Part shown: positions 17,044 through 26,412 of the stretch, piece after piece
How positions within the stretch are numbered: the first letter of the stretch is position 1
Layout of the letters: every line of letters begins with the position of its first letter
Assembly: GCA_902362725.1 (NCBI GenBank)
Contig: CABIXM010000003.1
Coordinates: 175,951-239,950, forward strand
Length of the DNA stretch: 64,000 nucleotides
Direction of reading: 5' to 3'
Origin: Clostridiaceae bacterium
Lineage (GTDB): Bacteria; Bacillota; Clostridia; Lachnospirales; Lachnospiraceae
Position numbers and translations under genes: made by a program
The notes under the pieces: model-generated
Told to the model about the DNA's origin: nothing
The model's input: the letters and a program-made list of their open reading frames with translations, nothing else
Databases searched by the model: none

Positions 17044-17666
17044 TTGCGTACATCAAAGGTGCTTTAGCTTATACAGAACCGGAAGAAGGCGTGGCAGTTC
17101 TGGAGAGCGGAGGAATTGGCTATCGGATTCTCCTTTCCGGACGGGATCTGGATCTGCTGCCTCCGGTGGGCGAGGAACTTCGCCTGTATACGCATCTGCA
17201 GGTGCGGGAGGATGCCTTCGTGCTGTTTGGCTTTTTCACGAAGGAGGATCGGAAGCTGTTCCAGCAGCTTCTCGGAGTCAATGGCATTGGTCCAAAGGCG
17301 GCCCTCGGTGTGCTGACAGCCCTGTCGGCAGACGATTTGCGTTTTGCAGTGCTGGCAGACGACGCGAAGGCCATCGCAAAGGCTCCTGGTATCGGAATCA
17401 AGACGGCTCAGAAGCTGATTCTGGAGCTGAAGGATAAATTAAGTCTCGAGGAGGCCTTTGAGGCGCGCCTGGAGAACCAACAGACCAAGGCGGCCGCGGG
17501 CGCAGCGTCGGATTTGAGCGAGGCGAGAAACGAAGCGGTGGAGGCGTTGACGGCTCTCGGTTACTCGGCTTCCGAATCATTGAAGGCCGTGCGGAAGGTA
17601 GAAGCAGCGGACGGCATGAGTGTAGAGGATATTTTAAAGGCGGCGCTTAAATATATCAGCTTCTAG
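17040..17666 (+). CDS. ruvA: Holliday junction branch migration protein RuvA
   Basis: 208 residues, normal length. An OB-fold region (1-62, MIAYIKGALAY) is followed by two helix-hairpin-helix motifs (LLGVNGIGPKAALGVL and APGIGIKTAQKLILELK) and a C-terminal UBA-like domain with EAVEALTALGYSASES. RuvA binds the four-way junction and recruits RuvB. The ATG at 17040 overlaps the rnfD stop (ATGA), so the longer in-frame start inside rnfD is not needed. ruvB follows after 12 bases. Confidence 0.95.
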   Translation: MIAYIKGALAYTEPEEGVAVLESGGIGYRILLSGRDLDLLPPVGEELRLYTHLQVREDAFVLFGFFTKEDRKLFQQLLGVNGIGPKAALGVLTALSADDLRFAVLADDAKAIAKAPGIGIKTAQKLILELKDKLSLEEAFEARLENQQTKAAAGAASDLSEARNEAVEALTALGYSASESLKAVRKVEAADGMSVEDILKAALKYISF

Positions 17667-17678
17667 GAGACAAAGTAG

Positions 17679-18689
17679 ATGGGAAAACGGATCATTGCAA
17701 CGGAGGCCATGGAGGAGGATATCCGCACAGATTACAATCTGCGGCCTCAGACGCTGAATGAATATATCGGCCAGGAGAAGGCCAAAGAAAATCTGAAAAT
17801 CTATATTCAGGCAGCCAAAGCCCGGGGAGAATCCCTGGATCATGTGCTGTTCTACGGCCCACCGGGGCTGGGCAAGACCACATTGGCCGGTATTATCGCC
17901 AATGAGATGGGCGTTCATTTGAAGGTGACCTCCGGTCCGGCTATCGAAAAGCCGGGGGAGATAGCGGCGATTCTCAATAACCTGTCCGAGGGCGACGTAC
18001 TCTTTGTGGACGAGATCCACAGGCTGAATCGGCAGGTAGAGGAAGTGCTGTACCCGGCCATGGAGGACTTCGCCATCGATATCGTCATCGGAAAGGGCGC
18101 CTCAGCCCGGTCTATCCGGCTGGATTTGCCGCATTTTACCCTGATTGGAGCGACGACCCGGGCGGGACTGCTGACTGCACCTCTGCGGGATCGCTTCGGT
18201 GTGGTACATCACCTGGAATTCTATACAGATGAGGAGCTGCAGACCATCGTAGAGCGCTCGGCGGATGTGCTGGGGGTGGAAATCGATCCGCAAGGTGCGT
18301 TGGAGCTGGCAAGACGTTCCCGGGGAACGCCGCGTCTGGCGAACCGGCTTCTGAAGCGGGTGCGCGATTTCGCTCAGGTCAAATACGACGGGAAGATCAC
18401 GAAGGAGATTGCGGATTTCGCGTTGGATCTGCTGGAGGTGGATCGCTACGGTCTCGATCAGATTGACCGGCGGATTCTTATGACCATGATTGAGAAATTC
18501 ATGGGCGGCCCGGTGGGACTGGACACTTTGGCGGCGGCCATCGGCGAGGATTCCGGCACCATTGAGGATGTGTACGAGCCCTATCTGATCAAGAAGGGCT
18601 TCATCAACCGGACGCCCCGGGGCCGGGTGGTCACGGAGTTAGGATATCATCACCTGGGTGTTGTGCCGGAGGGCGGTAGTATGTTATAA
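17679..18689 (+). CDS. ruvB: Holliday junction branch migration helicase RuvB
   Basis: 336 residues, standard length. The Walker A block is [19 protein letters not shown] and the Walker B block is [10 protein letters not shown]; sensor motifs IGATTRAG and [19 protein letters not shown] follow, and the winged-helix end is [16 protein letters not shown]. It is the AAA+ motor that drives branch migration together with RuvA. The promoter of the next gene appears to lie in its last codons. Confidence 0.96.
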   Translation: MGKRIIATEAMEEDIRTDYNLRPQTLNEYIGQEKAKENLKIYIQAAKARGESLDHVLFYGPPGLGKTTLAGIIANEMGVHLKVTSGPAIEKPGEIAAILNNLSEGDVLFVDEIHRLNRQVEEVLYPAMEDFAIDIVIGKGASARSIRLDLPHFTLIGATTRAGLLTAPLRDRFGVVHHLEFYTDEELQTIVERSADVLGVEIDPQGALELARRSRGTPRLANRLLKRVRDFAQVKYDGKITKEIADFALDLLEVDRYGLDQIDRRILMTMIEKFMGGPVGLDTLAAAIGEDSGTIEDVYEPYLIKKGFINRTPRGRVVTELGYHHLGVVPEGGSML

Positions 18690-18690
18690 T
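18661..18690 (+). promoter_or_regulatory. Putative promoter for zapA, inside the ruvB 3' end
   Basis: TTGTGC (18661-18666), 18-base spacer, perfect TATAAT (18685-18690) with an upstream TGT giving an extended -10. It lies about 30 bases before zapA and would give it expression independent of ruvAB. Confidence 0.5.
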
Positions 18691-18718
18691 ATCCAAAAAG
18701 TCAAAGGACGTGAACATA

Positions 18719-19162
18719 ATGGCGATGAAGAACGCAGTGGAAGTGGTGGTCGATGGCCGGGTCTACAAGATCAGCGGCTACGAGAGTCAGGAATACATGC
18801 ATCAGATAGCAGTCTATATCAATGAGAAAATGACCCAGTGCCACAATACGGAAAATTACCGGAAGCAGAGCAGTGACCAGCGGCAGTTGATGCTCAGCAT
18901 GAACCTGGCGGACGATTATTTCAAAGCCAAGAATCAGGCCGAGAGGCTGACGGCGGAGCTGGAGAAGAAGGAGCGGGAGTTGTACAGCGTCCGGCATGAC
19001 CTGATTGAAGCTCAGCTGGAGATAGAGAATCTGAAAAAAGAGAAGAAGGCAGGATCCGGACAGAATAACCGCAGGAATGAGCAGCATGAGGGAAAGCAGA
19101 ATAATGCCGTGAATGCCGCGAATAACGGCAATCAGAAAAACGGAAATAACACACAGAGATAA
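18719..19162 (+). CDS. zapA: Cell division protein ZapA with Asn/Gln-rich tail
   Basis: 147 residues. The N-terminal 75 residues match ZapA (VEVVVDGRVYKISGYESQEYM, then a helical dimerisation region), followed by a coiled coil to about residue 115. ZapA bundles FtsZ filaments at the division site. Typical ZapA proteins have about 85-110 residues; here an extra tail of about 32 residues, very rich in Asn, Gln and charged residues, is added. The ATG at 18719 suits the AAAGGA at 18702; the GTG at 18710 is too close. Confidence 0.82.
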   Translation: MAMKNAVEVVVDGRVYKISGYESQEYMHQIAVYINEKMTQCHNTENYRKQSSDQRQLMLSMNLADDYFKAKNQAERLTAELEKKERELYSVRHDLIEAQLEIENLKKEKKAGSGQNNRRNEQHEGKQNNAVNAANNGNQKNGNNTQR

Positions 19163-19169
19163 AGGGGGG

Positions 19170-19201
19170 AGGGCGCCAGACGGATTTTTGGCGTCCTTTT
19201 C
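19170..19201 (+). terminator. Rho-independent terminator after zapA
   Basis: AGGGCGCCA (19170-19178) pairs with TGGCGTCCT (19189-19197), one G-U, followed by TTTTC. Confidence 0.75.
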
Positions 19202-19280
19202 ATGAAATAGGAAACCTGTTCCATGAAAAGCCCTCCGGGCGAGATTCTATTTACAGAACTAAAACAGTGGAGGAAGAGAC

Positions 19281-21509
19281 ATGAGACATCAGACAGAGCT
19301 TCTGGCTCCGGCAGGATCCTTTGAGAGTCTGCGAGCCGCGGTCAATGCAGGAGCGGACGCCGTCTATATCGGCGGTACCAGGTTTGGCGCGCGGGCCTAT
19401 GCGGAGAATCCGGATGAGAAGGGCCTGTGCGAAGCCATCGAATTCGCCCATCTGCACGGCTGTGACCTGTACCTGACGGTCAATACGCTTTTGAAGGACG
19501 CAGAGCTGGAAGAGCTGGGTACTTATTTGAAGCCTTATTATGAGAGCGGCCTGGATGCGGTCATTGTCCAGGATATGGGCGTCTTTTCCTATATCCGCGA
19601 GAACTTCCCGGATCTGGATATTCATGCCAGCACCCAGATGACGGTTCTGGGCGCGGAGGGAGCAGAATTTCTGAAAAAGCAGGGAGCCACCCGGGTGGTG
19701 ACGGCCCGGGAGCTGTCCTTACAGGAAATACAGCGGATCCACGATACGGTGGATGTGGAGATCGAGAGTTTTATCCATGGAGCCCTCTGCTATTGTTATT
19801 CCGGCCAGTGTCTGATGAGCAGCATGTTCGGCGGCCGCAGCGGCAACCGGGGCCGGTGCGCCCAGCCCTGTCGCCTGCCCTATCAGCTGGAAGGGGACGG
19901 AAAGCTGCTTGGTAAAAAGGGAGAAGAATACATCTTAAGCCCAAAGGACATGTGTACCATCGAAATTCTGCCGGAGATTCTGAAGGCAGGCGTCTGTTCT
20001 CTGAAGATCGAGGGACGGATGAAGCGGCCCGAGTACACGGCGGGCGTGGTACGGGTCTATCGAAAATATCTCGACTGCTATCTGGAATACGGTGCGGAAA
20101 AGTATCATGTGGATCCGAGGGATTACGGCGAGCTCCAGGCCCTTTATAACCGGGGCGGCTTTTCCAGAGGCTATTATCAGGTACACAATGGCCGGGATAT
20201 GATTTCCCTGACCAGGCCCAGCCATTTCGAGGAGAAGGGGAAGAAGGCCATGCAGGAAAAGCAGCGGTACGAGGCCCTTCTTCAGGAGATCAAAAAAGAA
20301 TATTTGGACAAGGATAAAAAGGAGACCATTGAGGGCAGCTTTCAGATTTCTCTGGAAAGGCCTTCAGAGCTTACCGTCCGGTATCGGGAGGCGGAGGTCC
20401 ACGTAGAGGGGGAAGCCGGCCAGGTACCGAAAAACCAGCCCATGACCGAGGCGGATATCCGCAAGCAGCTTCAGAAGACCGGCGATACACCCTTCACATT
20501 CGGAAAGCTGTCCATTCAAATGGATGGCGATATCTTTTGTCCAAACGGCCAGTTGAACCGGATGCGCCGGGAAGCGCTGGAGAAGCTAATGGAGCAGTGT
20601 ACGGCGGGAACGCGTAGAACAGCGGAAGGACTTCCGGAAGCCCGTATGTCCAAAAAGGCAGAGAGAGGCAGCGCTAAAAAATCGCAGAAGTCCGCTCATT
20701 TTCCGCTTCGAGTACAGTTGGAACAGGCGGATTATCTGAACGAAGTGCTGGATTTCCCGGAGGTGCGGGCCATCTATCTGACCAGCGAAAAGCTGGATTT
20801 CCAGAAACTTCCGGAGTATGCAGAGGCCTGCCATGAGGCAGGAAAAGAGTGCCTGCTGGTGCTGCCGGCCATTTTCCGGACGCCGGCCAGACAGTGGTTT
20901 GAGGAGCGGATGGAGCTCTTAAGGAATGCTGGCTTAGACGGTCTGGTGCTGAAAAATCTGGAAGAGCTGGAATTTGTAAAAAAGCAGGGTCTGGAACTGC
21001 CGCTGATTGGCGATCATAATCTGTATAGCTGGAATCGCGAGGCAAGCATATTCTGGAAAAAACAGGGAATTACAGGGGAGACTCTTCCCCTGGAGCTGAA
21101 TGACCGGGAGCTGCGGGAGCGGGGAGCCGACGGCGCCGAGCTTGTGGCCTACGGCTATCTGCCGCTGATGACTTCGGCGGGCTGTCTTCACCGGACGGTG
21201 GAGCGCTGCGATCACAAAGAGACGGTGCGGATGCTGGTGGATCGCTACAAGAAGGAATTTCCGGCTGTCAATTACTGCCGCTACTGCTATAATGTAATTT
21301 ACAACAGCGAGCCGCTGTCACTTCTGAACAATAAGGAAGAGATTGAGCGGATTGCGCCGGAGTCCTTACGTCTTTGTTTTACCCTGGAGAGTCGGAAAGA
21401 ACTGCGCCGGATCCTGAAGGATTACGTGGATGTATTTTGCGGCGACGCGCCCGGACGGAAACCGGAGTACAGCTACACGAAGGGACATTTAAAACGGGGA
21501 GTACAGTAA
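19281..21509 (+). CDS. U32 family peptidase / RlhA-like protein
   Basis: 742 residues. The U32 core has ELLAPAGSFESLRAAVNAGADAVYIGG, HASTQMTVLG, the signature ESFIHGALCYCYSGQC and conserved cysteines in NRGRCAQPCR. A long C-terminal extension fits the DUF3656-containing members. In E. coli the closest-sized relative, RlhA, hydroxylates a cytidine of 23S rRNA; other members were first called collagenases. I infer an RNA-modification role but cannot exclude peptidase activity. It is followed after only four bases by the SEDS gene. Confidence 0.82.
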   Translation: MRHQTELLAPAGSFESLRAAVNAGADAVYIGGTRFGARAYAENPDEKGLCEAIEFAHLHGCDLYLTVNTLLKDAELEELGTYLKPYYESGLDAVIVQDMGVFSYIRENFPDLDIHASTQMTVLGAEGAEFLKKQGATRVVTARELSLQEIQRIHDTVDVEIESFIHGALCYCYSGQCLMSSMFGGRSGNRGRCAQPCRLPYQLEGDGKLLGKKGEEYILSPKDMCTIEILPEILKAGVCSLKIEGRMKRPEYTAGVVRVYRKYLDCYLEYGAEKYHVDPRDYGELQALYNRGGFSRGYYQVHNGRDMISLTRPSHFEEKGKKAMQEKQRYEALLQEIKKEYLDKDKKETIEGSFQISLERPSELTVRYREAEVHVEGEAGQVPKNQPMTEADIRKQLQKTGDTPFTFGKLSIQMDGDIFCPNGQLNRMRREALEKLMEQCTAGTRRTAEGLPEARMSKKAERGSAKKSQKSAHFPLRVQLEQADYLNEVLDFPEVRAIYLTSEKLDFQKLPEYAEACHEAGKECLLVLPAIFRTPARQWFEERMELLRNAGLDGLVLKNLEELEFVKKQGLELPLIGDHNLYSWNREASIFWKKQGITGETLPLELNDRELRERGADGAELVAYGYLPLMTSAGCLHRTVERCDHKETVRMLVDRYKKEFPAVNYCRYCYNVIYNSEPLSLLNNKEEIERIAPESLRLCFTLESRKELRRILKDYVDVFCGDAPGRKPEYSYTKGHLKRGVQ

Positions 21510-21513
21510 GTAT

Positions 21514-22890
21514 ATGGTCTTATTGATTACTGATTTATCCAAATATGCATTTATTATCCTGATTGCGCTTTACACGTCCTTAAGCTATTCCGTGCTGCGA
21601 AAGCGGGATCAGGAGGAGGTGCGCCACGGCTTCCGGCTGCAGATTCTGAACCTGTTTCTGATTCATGCCCTGGCCTTTGTGGTTCTGTATATGCAGACCG
21701 GGGAAATGAAGCTGGCGGTGTTCTACGCTTTTCAGTTTTTTCTGCTGCAGGCGGTGCTGGTATTCACGAGGATTATCTATCCGAAGGTAAACAGACTGGT
21801 GCTGAACAATATGTGTCTGCTGCTGGCCATCGGCTTTATTATGCTGACGCGGTTGTCCTATGACAAGGCAGTGCGGCAGTTTCAGATTGCGGCGGTGGCG
21901 CTGGCAGTGGCCCTGATTGTGCCGGTACTGATTCGAAAATGCGCGTTTTTGCAGAAGCTTCCGTGGCTCTACGGGCTGTGTGGCCTGGCGCTTCTGATGG
22001 CCGTAGCGGTTGTCGGTAAGACGACTTCAGGCGCAAAGCTGTCATTGGTCATTGGAAAATTCGTGTTCCAGCCCAGTGAGTTCGTGAAAATCACCTTTGT
22101 ATTTTTTGTGGCGGCCATGCTGAGTAAAAGTACGGAATTCTCAGATGTGGTGCGGACGACCATTCTGGCGGCGGCCCATGTGTTGGTGCTGGTGGCCTCC
22201 AGCGACCTGGGCGGCGCGCTTCTGTTCTTTGTGACCTATCTGGTCATGCTCTATGTGGCTACGAAGAAGCCCCTGTATTTTTTGGCTGGCCTGGGGGCCG
22301 GTTCGGTGGCAGCGATCATCGGCTATCATCTGTTTGCCCATGTGCGGGTCCGGGTGCTGGCCTGGACAGACCCTTTCAGCGTCATAGAAAATGAGGGCTA
22401 CCAGATCACCCAGTCTCTCTTTGCCATCGGAACGGGACGGTGGTTCGGTATGGGACTGAATTTGGGCATGCCCAATAAGATCCCGGTGGTGGAGCAGGAC
22501 TTTATCTTTTCCGCCATCGCTGAGGAGCTGGGCGGTATCTTCGCGGTCTGCCTGATTCTGATTTGCATGAGCTGCTTTATCATGTTCATCAATATCGCCA
22601 TGCAGATCAAGAATCGGTTTTACAAATATACGGCACTGGGCTTCGGAACCCTGTACGGTTTTCAGGTGTTCCTGACCATCGGTGGAGCCATCCGGTTTAT
22701 TCCGTCCACAGGCGTGACCCTGCCGCTGGTGAGCTACGGCGGAAGCTCCCTGGTATCCAGCATCCTGATGTTTTATATCATTCAGGGCATGTATCTCTTA
22801 AAAGAAGACGAGGATTTGCAGATTGAAAAAGAACGAGCAGCCAAAGCAAGAAAAGCAAAACGGACCAAAAACGAGCAGGACAAAAAATAA
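21514..22890 (+). CDS. FtsW/RodA/SpoVE family SEDS protein
   Basis: 458 residues with ten or more membrane segments. Family blocks include KLSLVIGKFVFQPSEFVKITFVFF, SDLGGALLFFVTYLVMLYVAT, GRWFGMGLNLGMPNKIPVVEQDFIFSAIAEELGG (in part) and STGVTLPLVSYGGSSLVSS. SEDS proteins polymerise glycan strands from lipid II outside the membrane, working with a class B penicillin-binding protein, which is encoded directly downstream. The last 68 bases overlap that gene, so the pair is probably made in a fixed ratio. Whether it serves division, elongation or sporulation cannot be told. Confidence 0.9.
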   Translation: MVLLITDLSKYAFIILIALYTSLSYSVLRKRDQEEVRHGFRLQILNLFLIHALAFVVLYMQTGEMKLAVFYAFQFFLLQAVLVFTRIIYPKVNRLVLNNMCLLLAIGFIMLTRLSYDKAVRQFQIAAVALAVALIVPVLIRKCAFLQKLPWLYGLCGLALLMAVAVVGKTTSGAKLSLVIGKFVFQPSEFVKITFVFFVAAMLSKSTEFSDVVRTTILAAAHVLVLVASSDLGGALLFFVTYLVMLYVATKKPLYFLAGLGAGSVAAIIGYHLFAHVRVRVLAWTDPFSVIENEGYQITQSLFAIGTGRWFGMGLNLGMPNKIPVVEQDFIFSAIAEELGGIFAVCLILICMSCFIMFINIAMQIKNRFYKYTALGFGTLYGFQVFLTIGGAIRFIPSTGVTLPLVSYGGSSLVSSILMFYIIQGMYLLKEDEDLQIEKERAAKARKAKRTKNEQDKK

Positions 22891-24334
22891 AAAAAATCAT
22901 GAGCTGGCGGTGATCACCTATCTGTTCATCGGCCTGTTTGCGCTGATGATCGGGTACCTCATCTATTTTGACGCGGTCTTAAGCCCGGAGGTAATCAATA
23001 ATCCTTATAATTCCAGACTGGACGCTTTTGCAGAGCGGAATATCCGGGGCAATATCCTGTCCTCGGACGGCACGGTGCTGGCAGAAACCAAGGTGGCATC
23101 CGACGGCGCGGAGACCCGGGAATACCCTTACGCGAACTTGTTCGCCCATGTGGTGGGATATTCCACCCGGGGCAATACGGGCATTGAGCAGTTAGCTAAT
23201 TATTACCTGCTGACATCCAGTATCTCCCCGACGGAACAGTTGAAAAATCAGGTGAAAAATGTGAAAAATCAGGGTGACGACGTGGTGACCACCCTGGACA
23301 TCGATCTGCAGCGGACGGCCTACGACGCTCTGGGCAAGAACCAGGGTGCGGTGGTGGTGCTGGAGGCTTCCACGGGACGGGTACTGGCTATGGTGTCCAA
23401 GCCCGACTACGATCCGGGCACTATCAATGAGAAATGGGACACGCTGACAGCGGAGAGCTCTTCCGAGAGCGGCAGCGTCCTTTATAACCGTGCGACTCAG
23501 GGACTTTACGCGCCGGGATCCACATTCAAGATCGTGACGCTCCTGGAATATATGCGGGAAAATCCGGATTCCTATGCCGACTTTTCCTATAACTGTAAGG
23601 GAAATGTGACGGAGGGCAATTATACCATCAGCTGTTATAATAAGAAGGCCCACGGATCTGAGGATCTGACGAAGGCTTTCGCAAAGTCCTGTAACTCGGC
23701 CTTTGCGACCATCGGTCTGTCGCTGGATGAGAGTTTATTTAAAAACACCTGTGAAGAGCTGCTGTTTAATACAGAACTGCCGTCGCCGCTGACCTATTCG
23801 AAGAGTTCCTTTTCCCTGAAGACGGATGCCACACCTGCGGAGCAGATGATGACGGCCATCGGCCAGGGAAAGACCGTGGTGTCGCCCCTTCATATGGCCC
23901 TGATCGGCAGTGCCATTGCCAATGACGGCGTGCTGATGAAGCCCTATCTGCTGGAAGAGGTGCGAAGCGCCAGGGGCGCGACGGTAAAAACCTTCGATAC
24001 CGAGGAATACGGCTCCCTGATGACGGCGGACGAGGCTGCCACACTGACCGAATACATGAAGGCCGTGGTGGAGAGCGGAACCGGAAGCAAACTGAAAGAC
24101 CTGGGCTTTGAGATTGCAGGTAAGACCGGGACGGCTGAGTATACCAGTGATAAGAGCAAGAGCCACGCCTGGTTTGTGGGCTTTTCCGACACCGGAGATC
24201 GGGATATCGCAGTCTGCGTGCTGGTAGAAGAGCGCGGAAGCGGCAGCGAGTACGCAGTTCCCATCGCCCGCCAGATCTTCCAGGAATGGTATGGAAATAA
24301 GGCCCTGAACGATCTGATGAACGGAACCGAGTAA
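22823..24334 (+). CDS. Class B penicillin-binding protein (transpeptidase), TTG start
   Basis: 503 residues. One membrane helix (about 28-48) is followed by a short dimerisation region (NIRGNILSSDGTVLAET) and a transpeptidase domain with the three active-site motifs: STFK with the nucleophilic serine, SCN, and KTG in AGKTGTAEY. It resembles PbpA-type partners of SEDS proteins. No in-frame ATG precedes the helix; the TTG at 22823 lies 8 bases after GAGGA and is the best start. It cross-links peptidoglycan made by the upstream SEDS enzyme. Confidence 0.88.
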   Translation: MKKNEQPKQEKQNGPKTSRTKNKKNHELAVITYLFIGLFALMIGYLIYFDAVLSPEVINNPYNSRLDAFAERNIRGNILSSDGTVLAETKVASDGAETREYPYANLFAHVVGYSTRGNTGIEQLANYYLLTSSISPTEQLKNQVKNVKNQGDDVVTTLDIDLQRTAYDALGKNQGAVVVLEASTGRVLAMVSKPDYDPGTINEKWDTLTAESSSESGSVLYNRATQGLYAPGSTFKIVTLLEYMRENPDSYADFSYNCKGNVTEGNYTISCYNKKAHGSEDLTKAFAKSCNSAFATIGLSLDESLFKNTCEELLFNTELPSPLTYSKSSFSLKTDATPAEQMMTAIGQGKTVVSPLHMALIGSAIANDGVLMKPYLLEEVRSARGATVKTFDTEEYGSLMTADEAATLTEYMKAVVESGTGSKLKDLGFEIAGKTGTAEYTSDKSKSHAWFVGFSDTGDRDIAVCVLVEERGSGSEYAVPIARQIFQEWYGNKALNDLMNGTE

Positions 24335-24352
24335 GGAAGCCTTAACAAACGC

Positions 24353-24381
24353 TTGTCAAATTTCAAAAAAAGCAGTATACT
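24353..24381 (+). promoter_or_regulatory. Sigma-A type promoter for the Nudix gene
   Basis: TTGTCA (24353-24358), 17-base spacer, TATACT (24376-24381). Close to consensus, 41 bases before the start codon. Confidence 0.75.
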
Positions 24382-24421
24382 ATACCTAGTTTTTGAACGC
24401 ACCAGGACAGGAGGTTTTGCA

Positions 24422-24874
24422 ATGATTGAAGCAACCAGTTGTGGCGGTGTGGTAATATTTCGAGGCAAGATTCTGCTTTTGTACAAGAATTATAAGAATC
24501 GGTACGAGGGCTGGGTGCTGCCGAAGGGGACTGTAGAGCCGGGAGAAGAGTTTAAAGAAACGGCGTTAAGAGAAGTGCGCGAGGAAACAGGCGTAGATGC
24601 TGCGATTATCAAGTATATTGGCAAGAGCCAGTATTCATTTACAGTGCCGGAGGACACGGTAGAGAAGGACGTCCACTGGTATCTGATGATGGCAGACAAT
24701 TATTACAGTAAACCACAGCGCGAGGAGTATTTTGTAGATTCAGGATATTATAAGTATCACGAGGCCTATCATCTGCTGAAGTTTTCCAATGAGAAGCAGA
24801 TTCTGGAGCGGGCCTACAATGAATATCTGGATCTGAAAAAAAGTAATCTCTGGGGCAATAAAAAATATTTCTAA
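24422..24874 (+). CDS. Nudix hydrolase
   Basis: 150 residues with a full Nudix box from about residue 38 (G-x5-E-x7-REVREETGV), which binds the metal and hydrolyses a nucleoside diphosphate linked to another group. The opening SCGGVVIFRGKILLLYKNY resembles diadenosine polyphosphate and mutT-like hydrolases of Clostridia. The substrate is not determined by the sequence. The ATG at 24422 follows AGGAGG, and a good promoter precedes it; a terminator follows, so it is a single-gene unit. Confidence 0.85.
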   Translation: MIEATSCGGVVIFRGKILLLYKNYKNRYEGWVLPKGTVEPGEEFKETALREVREETGVDAAIIKYIGKSQYSFTVPEDTVEKDVHWYLMMADNYYSKPQREEYFVDSGYYKYHEAYHLLKFSNEKQILERAYNEYLDLKKSNLWGNKKYF

Positions 24875-24885
24875 CAAGAGAAAAA

Positions 24886-24922
24886 GAGGGTGTCGTGGAT
24901 GAATTTCGATGCCCTCATTTTT
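24886..24922 (+). terminator. Rho-independent terminator after the Nudix gene
   Basis: GAGGGTGTCG (24886-24895) pairs with CGATGCCCTC (24907-24916), one G-U, followed by ATTTTTC. Confidence 0.7.
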
Positions 24923-25313
24923 CAAATTCAGGACCATAGAAGAGTCGCGGATCGAGAACTGCTATGGTATGAGAATGCAGGAAGAGGATTTGCGGATGCA
25001 GTGGGCGGAAAATCTTTATCTGAGCGATAAGACGGCAAAAAAAAAGGATAAGATTATAAAAAAGGCCAACCGTGGAGTCGGAATGGTCAGTATTTACTTC
25101 ATCACCCTGGCCTCCAACCGGGAGAATCTGTTCGACATTTTTCATGCGGCTCATCTGAAGCAGCCCGCCTTTTATAAGCAGGATCTCTATGTGGTGGGAA
25201 TCGCGTCGGGCTATGAAGAGGCCCTGGAGCTGGTACAGCGGATGATAGACGACATCTATCGGAAGACCGGCGGCTTTGCCGTGCGGGAATACTTTGGCAG
25301 GACGGAGAACTGA
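24909..25313 (+). CDS. Hypothetical protein conserved ahead of a DUF2953 gene
   Basis: 134 residues in the longest form; family not recognised. The body is a mixed helix/strand protein with a Lys-rich stretch (TAKKKDKIIKKANRG) and an ending RKTGGFAVREYFGR. The first ATG falls inside the terminator arm and lacks a ribosome binding site; M21 (24969) or M23 (24975) are alternative starts. It lies four bases before the DUF2953 gene, so the two are likely cotranscribed. No signal peptide or membrane helix is seen. Confidence 0.6.
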   Translation: MPSFFKFRTIEESRIENCYGMRMQEEDLRMQWAENLYLSDKTAKKKDKIIKKANRGVGMVSIYFITLASNRENLFDIFHAAHLKQPAFYKQDLYVVGIASGYEEALELVQRMIDDIYRKTGGFAVREYFGRTEN

Positions 25314-25317
25314 CAGT

Positions 25318-26274
25318 ATGCTGCATATAATCTTTGCCATCTTGAAAATCGTACTGCTCATTCTTGCAGCGGTGCTGGGGATTGCGCTATGGATCCTGGC
25401 ATTGCTTCTTTTGATACCGGTTCGGTATGAGGCCCATGTAAAAAAGAAAGAGGAATTTTTTGTAGAGGCGAAGGTACACTGGCTGCTCCATCTGGTGCGT
25501 GTGCCGGTGAGCTTCCGGGATGGGAAGCTGTCGGCGAAGCTGAAAGTGCTTATTTTTACCGTGAAGGATTTTCTGGCGGATGAGGAGGAGATTCAGGACG
25601 GAGCGGAAGAGGCGTTCCCGGATGTGGAGGAAACGAGTGACGCGGCCGGACAGGTGACAGATCCTAATAAAAATCAGATAGGGACGGCACTGGATAAAAC
25701 TGAGTTTTCGGAAGAAGAGACCTATATAGAGCCAGCAGAAGAGAAAACAGAAGAACTGGATTCAGACCCTGCCCGTAAGCAGCAGAAGCCCTTTGGTGTT
25801 CTCAGAAAAATCACCGTTTTTTTGAAAATGCTGGTGGACTTTCTGAAAGCCACCTGGCGGTTTTTGAGTTCCATCCCGAAAAAATTAAAAAAACTTAAAT
25901 ATACATTCCACCAGTTCTATGTTAAAATAAAGCGAATGAAACGCTTTGCCACCGACGACCGTACCAGGGCGGCGCTTGGCCTCGCCTGGAGTCAGCTCAG
26001 GGTTCTGCTTGGCAAATTGCTGCCGAAAAGGGTGTGGGGCGACCTGCATTTCGGTACGGACGATCCGGCGCTGACCGGAGAAATCCTGGGCGGCATCAGT
26101 ATATTTTATCCGCTTTTCATGGATAATGTGAAGGTAGTTCCTGATTTTCAGGAGAGCGTGCTGGAGGGTGAGCTGTATCTGAAAGGCCGTATCCGGCTGA
26201 TAACTATCGTGCGGATAGCGTGGAAGTTATATCGGGATAAGAATGTACGGTTTGTATACCGGATGGTGACCTGA
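25318..26274 (+). CDS. DUF2953 domain membrane protein (YtfI-like)
   Basis: 318 residues. One N-terminal transmembrane helix (about 5-35) is followed by RYEAHVKKKEEFFVEAKVHWLLHLV, a low-complexity acidic middle (about 85-160), and a conserved end with HFGTDDPALTGEILGGISIFYPLF and LKGRIRLITIVRIAWKLY, typical of DUF2953. In Bacillus the homolog ytfI sits beside ytfJ, as here, and the pair is linked to sporulation or germination. The biochemical role is unknown. ATG at 25318. Confidence 0.8.
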   Translation: MLHIIFAILKIVLLILAAVLGIALWILALLLLIPVRYEAHVKKKEEFFVEAKVHWLLHLVRVPVSFRDGKLSAKLKVLIFTVKDFLADEEEIQDGAEEAFPDVEETSDAAGQVTDPNKNQIGTALDKTEFSEEETYIEPAEEKTEELDSDPARKQQKPFGVLRKITVFLKMLVDFLKATWRFLSSIPKKLKKLKYTFHQFYVKIKRMKRFATDDRTRAALGLAWSQLRVLLGKLLPKRVWGDLHFGTDDPALTGEILGGISIFYPLFMDNVKVVPDFQESVLEGELYLKGRIRLITIVRIAWKLYRDKNVRFVYRMVT

Positions 26275-26412
26275 GGCGATCTGACAAGCAGGCGCGAAAA
26301 GCATGCGGAATCTTGTTGTGCTTTTCCGGATACATCAGGTGTAAGTGGCTCTGGCAGTAGGGAAGCATTATAAAAATGATAATAATAGAAGATAAAATAA
26401 GGAGGCTTTCTC

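Noticed and set aside
26296..26326. GAAAAGCA/TGCTTTTC stem between the DUF2953 and ytfJ genes as a terminator
   Set aside because: No T-tract follows and the two genes usually form one operon, so termination is not supported.
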